Assembly (NCBI GenBank): GCA_018873225.1
Contig: JAEILZ010000008.1
Coordinates: forward strand, 1,612,001 to 1,676,000
DNA from: [Phialemoniopsis] sp. UDSM-2020
Taxonomy: Eukaryota > Ascomycota > Sordariomycetes > Thyridiales > Thyridiaceae
Direction of reading: 5' to 3'
Length of the DNA stretch: 64,000 bases
Shown: positions 56,609-64,000 of the stretch, piece by piece
How the letters are laid out: every line of letters begins with the position of its first letter
Position numbering within the stretch: the first letter of the stretch is position 1
Notes under the pieces: model-generated
The model's database searches: none
Told to the model about the DNA's origin: nothing
What the model saw: the letters and a program-made list of their open reading frames with translations, nothing else
Position numbers and translations under genes: made by a program

Positions 56609-59600
56609 TTACGGCTGGGCTGGTGCCTTTGGCTTGAACTTGATCTTCAGAAGTTGTTTTGGCTTCGGCGTTTCTGCGGGCGGAGAAGCCGACGGAGGAG
56701 GCGCCGCTGGCGCTGCTGCGATCGAGCCATTCACCGGGCTAGAGGCAGGCGGAGCTCCCGTGGGCAACGGCCTCCGGGCAGGCTTCGCCGCCGCCCCAAT
56801 GCTGGGGCTTCGAGTTTTGTTGGCGCCTGCTGCTGCCGGCGACATGGACGATGGCCCCGACCTGGCTGCCAGGGACGGCCCTGCCGCGCGGATCGAGTCG
56901 CTACTCTGCACAGAGGCGGCTCGCGGTGACGGCGACGCGGACGAGGTCTCTATCCACAGCCGCGTATCATCCCGCAGCTTCTTGTGATAATCCACCGGCA
57001 TCCGAACCTTGACAATTTTCCTCGGGCGATTGGAATCGGCGTGTGGATCATCGCTTTTACGCTTAGTAGATGCTGCCTTGGGGCGCGCTGTAATCTCCGC
57101 CATCGACTTGGGTGCCGCCGAGGCCACCGAAGTCCCGCCATTGGCTTGTTGGGGAGCCGGCCTAGACGTGGGCAAGGCTGCTCGCTGCGCAGGCTGTACC
57201 GAGATGGAGTCGATGGCGGGCGCCGACGCCGATGAGGGCAGCGCCGTGCGAGGCGCTGCTGGAGCAGCTCCGACTTGTGGAAGCGCGCCGAGAGAGGACC
57301 TGCTCGATTGAAGCTTGATCCTGTTCCCAGCGGGCTTCTTTGCTTCCGCCGGGGGAGGAGGGGACATGACAGAAGTGACAGTCTCTGCAGGTGCGGGCAA
57401 AGATACACTTGCAGGTGCCAAAGGTGCCGGCGGCGGTAAAGGCGGCGGCGGCGGCGCTTCACGAAGCGGTCGAGGCACAGCTTTGAAGTTGAGCTTGATC
57501 CGCGGTGCCTGCCCAGCAGCCTCGACCGTCCACATGGTCGGGTGTTTGACGGTGACGACAAAATTGCTTTCGCCCTCGAACAAGACATCGCAAAGCTCCA
57601 GCAGATTTCGCTTCTCGGTGCAGCCGATGACCGGCGAGTTGACGGCCCTCCATATCGCCGCTCGGAATTCCTTATTGTCCTTGAGCTGCTCCCTGAGGGC
57701 AGCCATCGACACCATTATGTTCGCCTTGCGCGCCACATCGGCCTTCTTGTTCTCAATGATTGAATCGGCCTGCTGCACAACTAGATCGCCCTCCTGTACT
57801 GGCGCCTGTTGCTCTGGCTGCGCTGGTTCGCCTATCTCGCCAAAGGCGATGCCTGCCAAGCCCTGACAAAAGTGCTTGAAAAGGCAGTCTCGCATATACG
57901 GAGAGTTCGAAGTGGTCATGACCGAGAGCAACAATTCAAGTATCACTGGCCTGAGGATCAGGCCGAGGTCGATCAGTGCCTCGAACGCCGTGATGCGGAC
58001 CAGGTCGAGGGTTCCGTCATGCAAATACTGGACAAAGTCGAGCGGCGAGGTGGGAATCACACCCGCCTTCATCAGTATCTTTTTGCAGTTCAGTGCCGCG
58101 ATGGTCCAGATGTTGTGATACGAGGCCGTCCATTCGTCCATCCTCCGATAGCGCTCAATCTCGGCCAACGCTTGCTCGAGGAGCTCTTTACCCTCGGTGT
58201 CAACCATGGGCACATCGCCGTCCTCATCGAACTCACCCTCTCCGTCCGAGTCGAAGCTCAAGGACATCTCAGCTGCCTGCTTCTTGGGCATCGAGTGAGA
58301 CGAGGTCAGGCTTGTCGCAAGAGCTTCTAATAGACTTGCGACATAGAAGTGGTCCGAATATATGTTGCTATTGTTATTGTTGAATTGTAGCTGCTCCAAC
58401 AAGAACCGCTGTGCCTCGCGTGGATGCTTGTCGTCGAAATGCACTTTGGCAATGGCTTTGGGGATCGCAAGTTGAACCATGTACTGCCTCTTGTCGGCAA
58501 AGTTGTTTGGCCGGGGAGTGTTGCTGTCCGGATAGCAAAAGAATGTACGGAACACTCGTATCAGCTGGCCAAGCCCACGGAAGTCAACATCCGTGTCGCC
58601 GCTGTGTTTCCAAGACTGCTTGGACAATATCTCCGCAGCCATAGTGCGGAGACCGTGGAAGTATCGGTCATCATAGAGGGTTCTGGTGAGAACTGTAGCA
58701 GCCATTGGATGAGCCGTTAGTTTGCTCAAGTAGACCAGAGTATCCTGCTGTGCGGCGACGTCCCTATCCTGTTGCAACTGCGACGTGTACATCCAAGGAG
58801 AAAAGTTTGCCAAGCCGTCGAATATCCATTCAAAGTCCGAGTCGATCCTGATCCATTCATAAGAATCATTCTCCATGTTCTTCTCGTCTCCTTCGGACCA
58901 GTCCGCAAGGTTCCAAGCTTGAACCTCCTCTGGAGTGTCCAGCTTGTCGCCGAGTGAGAACACGATGGCATCTTCCTGGTTCTCGCCATCGGCAAGTGCG
59001 GCGGCAGTAGCGCGTTCCTTGTTCTTCTTGTTCCTCTTAAGGCGTTTGTACTTCGTGTTGTAGGGTATGTCGAATTTAACACCACGACCCGCATCCTCAC
59101 GAATATCGACAATGTGCTCATAGGGAGTGCCGTTTGCTTCGTGAATTCGTATGGTCATGGACCCGGTAAAGAGCGAAGGGGTAGCCTGTATGGGGACATG
59201 CTGTCGCTTTTCTAGAAGCTCGCGAAAGAACGTATCTTTTTGAAGGGGGTGGGTCTTGCGCTCGGTATCCTGCCTCTCACGAATAGTGACCTCGACACAC
59301 AACCTCTTCTTGTTGAACCTCTGCTTGATCTCCAGATATGGGAGGCCAGAACCCTCAACAAACTGCGCCCAGAAATTCTCCAGCTTTGAAGACTGGCTTG
59401 AAGCTGTCTTGTCACAGAGCTTTTGAAACGATTCCGAGGAGATGATCTCGTTCTTAATATCACCATAAACCGAAGTGTTCGCTTTACTGATGATTCTGGA
59501 GATGGCACGGGCGAGACTAGCACCAGCGGAACCAGCAGCTTTCGTCATTCGCTTGTCCAGGATGAAGAGTACCAGAGGCGCCTTGAGAGCCATGAACTGC

Positions 59601-61147
59601 ATCTGTGCATCTCCAAGGTAAAGGTAGATGCCCAGATCATGGAGCGAAGGTCGGTTGATGTCTTCCCTCAACAGCTGGTCTGCCATGGTCTTAATACGGA
59701 AGCGGTAATCGTTATTGCCACACAGCCGAGCCAAGAATAGATCGGTCATGTAGTATGAGATGCCCACGGTAAGCCAAATATCTGTGCGTTGGTTTGGCAC
59801 GATGTAGACTCCGAAGTATTGGCAGGCTAGGGAGTGAACCAACTTCCTCGTCACGTCGATTTCGGTATCGATGATTCCCTCGGGGAAGAGCAACCGCGTG
59901 CTGCACAGCGAAAATGAGAGCAGTGGGACTGTATCTGCGATCATATCCTCCACGAAGCACACCTTGTAGCTGTCGTACGGATATCGTCCATAGGTCATGG
60001 CGAATTCGTCGGCTGCTGCAGCCAGTGCCTCGCAGGAATTGCGGACCTCGTCCTCTCGGCCAGGAAGACAGTAGCCGTGGATCTTGAGAGCGCTCGCGCC
60101 GAGCTTCTCGTCATCCTCTTCGGAGCGGAACTCGGAGAAGAGATCCACATGCTCAAAAGGGCCAACAGCAAAGCCGACATGACTGGGGGCGGCAGGGTGT
60201 TCGGTGACATCGAAGGACATGATCTTCTTGGTGTCGTCTGCTTCATCCACTTTCTCGCCAATGAGTATTCCGGAGCAGACGACCGTCATGTCCAGGAGCT
60301 TGTCCTCTTCCGTCATGACCACATCGCGGCTTGATCGTTCTTTAGATGGGCGAGCTGAATTGTTTGAAGTAGTTTGCGAAGCAAGAGGCTGTCTCAAGGC
60401 GTCCGCAAGAGTTCGGGGACACTTGACATGGATCTGCCAAGTGCATCGCATGCCTGGGTCGTCGACACAGGGGAATATGCAGGAAGCAATGCCCGGCTCG
60501 TAGGAGTGTCGTGTGTACACATGCGGGTATCGCGCGTCGCCATGCTCGACGCCCACAAACTGAAGGCCGTCGCGGATGTGGCTGGCGCGAAAGGGCACCA
60601 CAATCTCATATACGCCATCGGGGCTGATGAAAGCATTGTTCAAGAGTCTGATTCGCTGAACGCTCGAGCCCTGGGTTTGCTGAGGAGCGGCCTCGTGTAG
60701 CGATATCCGCAGGGAGCCATCGGCCGGTGTGCAGCCTATCGATTCCCTATTCTCCAAGGCTAGGTCTTTCCGGGGACGAGGCAGGAGCGCGCGCATGCGC
60801 TCCCTCAGAACTGTGTGGTGCGCCGGGGTCAGGTCATACTCGCTGGGCACGTCGAGCGCTTCGTAGGGATCGCGGTACGTCGCCGATGCTGGCTTCTTGC
60901 CGTTGACTGTGATCTTGTCGAGGGCGATCTCGAACTGGCGGGCGTCTAGAGCGATCTCATCGGGCTGGTCGTGGGAGTCAAGGCAAAAGATGTTAAGCTT
61001 CGTCTCGCCTTGGATGCTGCGAGTCTGGAAGTCGACCTCAACAGACACCTCCTGATTGACGACAACGATCCTCTGAACGCTACCCTTCTCCTCTAAAGGC
61101 GCTGGCTCTTGAGCCTGAAGTGACGGGTCGTCCAAGGTGCCAGGCAT
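56609..61147 (-). CDS. taf2: TAF2, TFIID subunit with inactive M1 aminopeptidase fold, 1512 aa
   Basis: The TFIID subunit that recognises initiator DNA with TAF1 in RNA polymerase II promoters. The single exon encodes an M1-aminopeptidase-like body: strand-rich N-terminus (VNQEVSVEVDFQTRSIQGET), RYPHVYTRHSYEPGIASCIFPCVDDPGMRCTW (split in the real protein only by folding), FAVGPFEHVD, then the thermolysin-like part. At about residue 437 the peptidase zinc motif HExxH is replaced (VHSLACQYFGVYIVPNQ), so no catalysis is expected, as in other TAF2 proteins. The helical repeat C-terminal part follows. Residues from about 1230 on are disordered and rich in Pro, Ala and Ser, ending in KPKQLLKIKFKPKAPAQP, a basic tail. 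The start is the ATG giving MPGTLDDPSLQ. Confidence 0.93.
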   Translation of the reverse strand: MPGTLDDPSLQAQEPAPLEEKGSVQRIVVVNQEVSVEVDFQTRSIQGETKLNIFCLDSHDQPDEIALDARQFEIALDKITVNGKKPASATYRDPYEALDVPSEYDLTPAHHTVLRERMRALLPRPRKDLALENRESIGCTPADGSLRISLHEAAPQQTQGSSVQRIRLLNNAFISPDGVYEIVVPFRASHIRDGLQFVGVEHGDARYPHVYTRHSYEPGIASCIFPCVDDPGMRCTWQIHVKCPRTLADALRQPLASQTTSNNSARPSKERSSRDVVMTEEDKLLDMTVVCSGILIGEKVDEADDTKKIMSFDVTEHPAAPSHVGFAVGPFEHVDLFSEFRSEEDDEKLGASALKIHGYCLPGREDEVRNSCEALAAAADEFAMTYGRYPYDSYKVCFVEDMIADTVPLLSFSLCSTRLLFPEGIIDTEIDVTRKLVHSLACQYFGVYIVPNQRTDIWLTVGISYYMTDLFLARLCGNNDYRFRIKTMADQLLREDINRPSLHDLGIYLYLGDAQMQFMALKAPLVLFILDKRMTKAAGSAGASLARAISRIISKANTSVYGDIKNEIISSESFQKLCDKTASSQSSKLENFWAQFVEGSGLPYLEIKQRFNKKRLCVEVTIRERQDTERKTHPLQKDTFFRELLEKRQHVPIQATPSLFTGSMTIRIHEANGTPYEHIVDIREDAGRGVKFDIPYNTKYKRLKRNKKNKERATAAALADGENQEDAIVFSLGDKLDTPEEVQAWNLADWSEGDEKNMENDSYEWIRIDSDFEWIFDGLANFSPWMYTSQLQQDRDVAAQQDTLVYLSKLTAHPMAATVLTRTLYDDRYFHGLRTMAAEILSKQSWKHSGDTDVDFRGLGQLIRVFRTFFCYPDSNTPRPNNFADKRQYMVQLAIPKAIAKVHFDDKHPREAQRFLLEQLQFNNNNSNIYSDHFYVASLLEALATSLTSSHSMPKKQAAEMSLSFDSDGEGEFDEDGDVPMVDTEGKELLEQALAEIERYRRMDEWTASYHNIWTIAALNCKKILMKAGVIPTSPLDFVQYLHDGTLDLVRITAFEALIDLGLILRPVILELLLSVMTTSNSPYMRDCLFKHFCQGLAGIAFGEIGEPAQPEQQAPVQEGDLVVQQADSIIENKKADVARKANIMVSMAALREQLKDNKEFRAAIWRAVNSPVIGCTEKRNLLELCDVLFEGESNFVVTVKHPTMWTVEAAGQAPRIKLNFKAVPRPLREAPPPPPLPPPAPLAPASVSLPAPAETVTSVMSPPPPAEAKKPAGNRIKLQSSRSSLGALPQVGAAPAAPRTALPSSASAPAIDSISVQPAQRAALPTSRPAPQQANGGTSVASAAPKSMAEITARPKAASTKRKSDDPHADSNRPRKIVKVRMPVDYHKKLRDDTRLWIETSSASPSPRAASVQSSDSIRAAGPSLAARSGPSSMSPAAAGANKTRSPSIGAAAKPARRPLPTGAPPASSPVNGSIAAAPAAPPPSASPPAETPKPKQLLKIKFKPKAPAQP

Positions 61148-61957
61148 CTCCAGTGCTTGCTCTCAGGCGTAGAGCGCGCTTTGGTACGGCGATCGAAGGA
61201 TACCGCGTAAGATCGCGGGGTCATGTCAATAGCCACACATGTAAGGACATCCAGCTGGGGAGGGTTTGAATATGGTGAGAGGGAGAAAGAGAGGCAACAC
61301 TGAGGGAAGTCTGGAAGAGCCAAAGGTAAAGTCAATAGCAGTCGATCGCAAACCCACGGTTGCGAGTCGCGCACGGACCACCTGAGCCAGCTGTTATCTG
61401 AGGGCGATTGTGACGCGCCAGCTCCAGTCCCTCACCGGCAGGTGAGGAAAGCTTCAGGTGCTCCGTACCGTAGGCTCAACAAAGGTTTAGATAAGCCCCC
61501 AAGGCCACTTTGAAGTATAGACCTGCGCGGATGTTTGCTTGCGTTTATTCATGTTGAAGAAGCTGTGATTCATTGTCATGCTAGAACAGTCAAGATGGAA
61601 CTGCAAGGAGCTGCTGTTTGTCTCTTTCTTTACTCATTTATGTATGCTAATTCTGTCTTAAGCAGCGAACTCCGCCTCTTGGGGTATATTCTGATCCGGA
61701 TCCCATAGTAGAACACATCCCCGTTTTCGCGATGTCTCTACCAGCCGGCTGGGAAAATGACCCGCAAACCACAAAACGCCAGGCCATGGATGAACTCAAT
61801 TTTTGTGAAAATGAAGAAAAGAGTCGTCCGCATGCAAACCCATATGACCAAATGAGTCGAGAACCCTGGTACAATCAAACCATAACGCCTTGCTGAGAGG
61901 CCACATATCCCCAGTAGGTCCTCAGGAGCATACAAGCACAACACCGACCACGGATCA
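61148..61957. other. Intergenic region upstream of TAF2
   Basis: Promoter of TAF2 and 3' flank of the SAS4-domain gene. No gene seen; the 75- and 102-codon minus frames at 61647-62046 look random. Confidence 0.5.
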
Positions 61958-63731
61958 TCACGGTTTTCCGCCCCGCCTATCACGTCGCTTCCGTCGGGCT
62001 TGTGACCTGAGCGTTTCGACGTCGCGAAGTTCCTCGGGCAAATCAAAGTCCGCCTCGGGGGGCTCCGGTACGGGGTGGCCCCAGGCCAGCACAGTCCTGC
62101 CTTTCCTGCGGCTCTTGCTCAGAGCTGCATCCCTCTGGTAGTTCTTTTTGAAGAAAGAAGTGAACTCCCGAGGAGGAGGTGGTGGCTCTGGGGTTGGCTG
62201 TCGCGGTGGAGGTGCTTTGCGCTGCTTTGAATTCTTGCCCTCGGGCTTCGACGATGCCATAAGGATGTCATTACGAAGCTGCTTCTCAATATGAGCATCG
62301 ACGTCGCTGTTCTCGCGTGAATCGCCCTCGCTGGTTCTCTCGCTGCTCGTTCGTGAGCTTTGCTCGGTTTCGCGGCCGTCGCTACTTGGGCTCGTCTGGC
62401 TGTCGGCGTCGTCTTCACTCTCGCTCTCGCTTTCCTCCTCGTCCTCCTCGTCACTCTCCTCCTCTTCGGAATCCTTGCTTGATGCCTTTTCCTTGGCGCG
62501 TGCTTCTTCGGCCAATGCGCGATCCTTTTCGAGTTTTCTGCGCTTCTCTTCTTGGCTCCAGAGTCTGAATTTCTCCAAGATTGCCTTGCAGCCCTTGATA
62601 AAGTGCGCTCTCGCTGGCTCAAACGCCTTCTTCCTGCTCTCCGTAATACCAGAAACGCCCATGGTCCTTAGCCAGTCATGGCCCTGAAGCCCCTCAAGGA
62701 GGCGAATGATCTGGTCCTTTTCATGTTGGGCCCGCCCCTTTTCCGAATTGCGAATCGATCTTTCTAGCCTCTCAGCTTTCTTGTGTGCTGGTTCGAAATA
62801 CGAGTCTGGTAGGGGATCATTTGGTGTTCTGCCCTTGTACTGGGCTTCGAGAAAGCCAAAATTGATCACTTGCGCATCCCAAAGATCTGTGAAGAGTGCA
62901 TCACGGTAGCCTCTGACAGGCCACTTGTCGAATGAGTGGGGTGCGTAATTTTGGCCCCTAGGTATCGAGCCATGCGGGGGGGTTTGCCCCTTGGAGGAGG
63001 AGTCGGGAAGCGGTTGTCCTGCGACGAGAACGATCGGCGTCTCGATGTTCAAAATATCTAAAACAGATGAATAAAGCTGGTTAGAACACCAAACTCATGG
63101 CAACGGATTGAGAAGTGTCGGAAAAGTCAACGAGGGTGATGGTGTGCTTACGTTCTTCCTTGGGATCGTTCCCAATTACCTCATCGTAGTCGGGGAAATA
63201 GGCGGAAAGCTCGCTCTTGAAGCGCGTTGCCTCTTGGGATCGTAGCTTGCGGCCCTGCTCCTTGGTGGCCGGCTCAGACGGCTGGAGCTCCTTGAGCTCG
63301 TGTTTGAGACCCTTGATGACCTTCTCTTGGTGTTTTGTGTTGGCTGGCTGCTCAGGCTTTGCTGTTGCGTTGGTCTTGGCGGTGTTTTTGTTGCCTGTAG
63401 CGGCAGGGGCTGCGGGCTTGTTGACAGCAGGAGCTTCAGCGCGGGCGGTCGTTGTGGGCGGAGCCTTCTCTGGCCTTCTAGAGGTCTTTGCTAGTAATTC
63501 GATGCTAATTCGTGACTTCTTAGTTTTGATGGGATCTATATCGGTTTCGGACACATCGCGAGCCCGTTTGGCGTTCTGAACAGTGTGGTGGAGGATATTT
63601 TGACGCGACGATGCCGCGGTGGCGATAGGCATCCGTCGCTGGGGTTGCGAGCGGTGGTGACGCGGTGAATGCGAGTGCACTTGGAAGGGAGAAGTAACTT
63701 CAGCCCTTCTAGAGCGAACGACGGAGGCCAT
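61958..63731 (-). CDS. SAS4-domain chromatin protein (histone acetyltransferase complex subunit), 559 aa
   Basis: The SAS4 domain occurs in the yeast SAS silencing acetyltransferase complex and relatives, which modify histone H4 in the nucleus. Exons are 63731-63152 and 63057-61958 (donor GTAAGC, acceptor TTTTAG), joined as EEH-ILNIE. Residues 1-190 are basic and disordered, with many Ala, Thr and Lys residues. The SAS4 domain spans about 239-363 (GYRDALFTDLWDAQ, KKAERLERSIRNSE, DWLRTMGVSGITESRKKAFE). A long acidic Ser/Glu tract (EEEESDEEDEEESESESEDD) and an Arg-rich C-terminus (SQARRKRRDRRGGKP) follow. The start ATG at 63731 gives MASVVRSRRAEV; the frame extends two codons further upstream by a non-ATG codon. 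Confidence 0.86.
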
Positions 63732-64000
63732 TGCCAATTGAGAGCACTGCGGTCATGATGCGCCAGTAGCTAGTGATGAAACCGAGATGCACGAGGGCAG
63801 CTTGATGGTTGTTGTATCGACCTGTTGATTTTTTTCTCTGCTTGGCCGTCGAATTCCTTGGTGGTGATTGTGGGTGTGTGGGAGGCAGGCAGTCCCTCTA
63901 CTGTAACCACTAATTGCGCTAGGTGTTTTGTCTCTCTTGGTCAGCGCTAGACGGTGCAATGCTGGCTACAGCGGCCGTCACGTGGCGCCTTTGCGGCCAG
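63732..64000. other. Right edge, promoter of the SAS4-domain gene
   Basis: No coding frame of interest; presumably the 5' leader and promoter of the minus-strand SAS4-domain gene, cut by the window end. Confidence 0.5.

Noticed and set aside
57315..57866. 183-codon plus-strand ORF within TAF2
   Set aside because: It lies fully opposite the TAF2 exon and shows antisense composition.

Overview
The window is 64 kb of nuclear DNA from a filamentous ascomycete (Pezizomycotina), most likely a Sordariomycete. The evidence is short introns (about 50-110 nt, with GTAAGT-type donors and CTAAC/CTGAC-type branch sites), moderately GC-rich genes separated by AT-richer spacers, and protein families of fungal type (Zn(II)2Cys6 regulator, DUF7514, DUF1772, xylose reductase, fungal OST5 and CSN12). 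No bacterial, phage, CRISPR, rDNA or confident tRNA signal was seen.

Layout from left to right. 1-8 kb: a 75-residue orphan ORF, the checkpoint-clamp subunit Rad1, oligosaccharyltransferase subunit OST5, the histone acetyltransferase GCN5 (divergent from OST5) and an uncharacterised acidic protein. 8-19.5 kb: a gene-poor stretch with simple repeats, then an orphan protein with two KEN-box repeats, a DUF7514 protein with a long Arg/Asp/Glu tail, a four-helix DUF1772 membrane protein and a GNAT acetyltransferase. 19.5-32.5 kb: a Zn2Cys6 regulator, ribosomal protein eL20, the PCI protein CSN12, a BTB/POZ protein, a membrane-anchored alpha/beta hydrolase and the PP1 regulator SDS22. 33-42 kb: D-xylose reductase, an uncharacterised type II membrane protein and a peroxisomal ABCD-type half transporter. 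45-64 kb: a PSR/SCP-type phosphatase, SEC61 beta, a very large glycosyltransferase with a VPS13-like segment and a ubiquitin-interacting-motif array, the APC/C subunit CDC26, TFIID subunit TAF2 and a SAS4-domain chromatin protein.

This is mostly a core housekeeping segment. The genes do not form a biosynthetic cluster. Several act in chromatin and transcription (GCN5, TAF2, SAS4), ubiquitin or cell-cycle control (CDC26, CSN12, BTB, UIM glycosyltransferase, Rad1, SDS22) and the secretory pathway (OST5, SEC61 beta), but the arrangement gives no sign of co-regulation beyond a few shared divergent promoters.

The most unusual element is the gene at 50.5-54.7 kb. It encodes a predicted 1337-residue protein that joins a sterol-glucosyltransferase-like domain, a segment like the C-terminus of VPS13/ATG2 lipid-transfer proteins and about eight UIM-like helices. 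Exon structures were built by hand from splice motifs and frame continuity. In all spliced genes listed the exon lengths sum to an open frame, but no transcript data were available.
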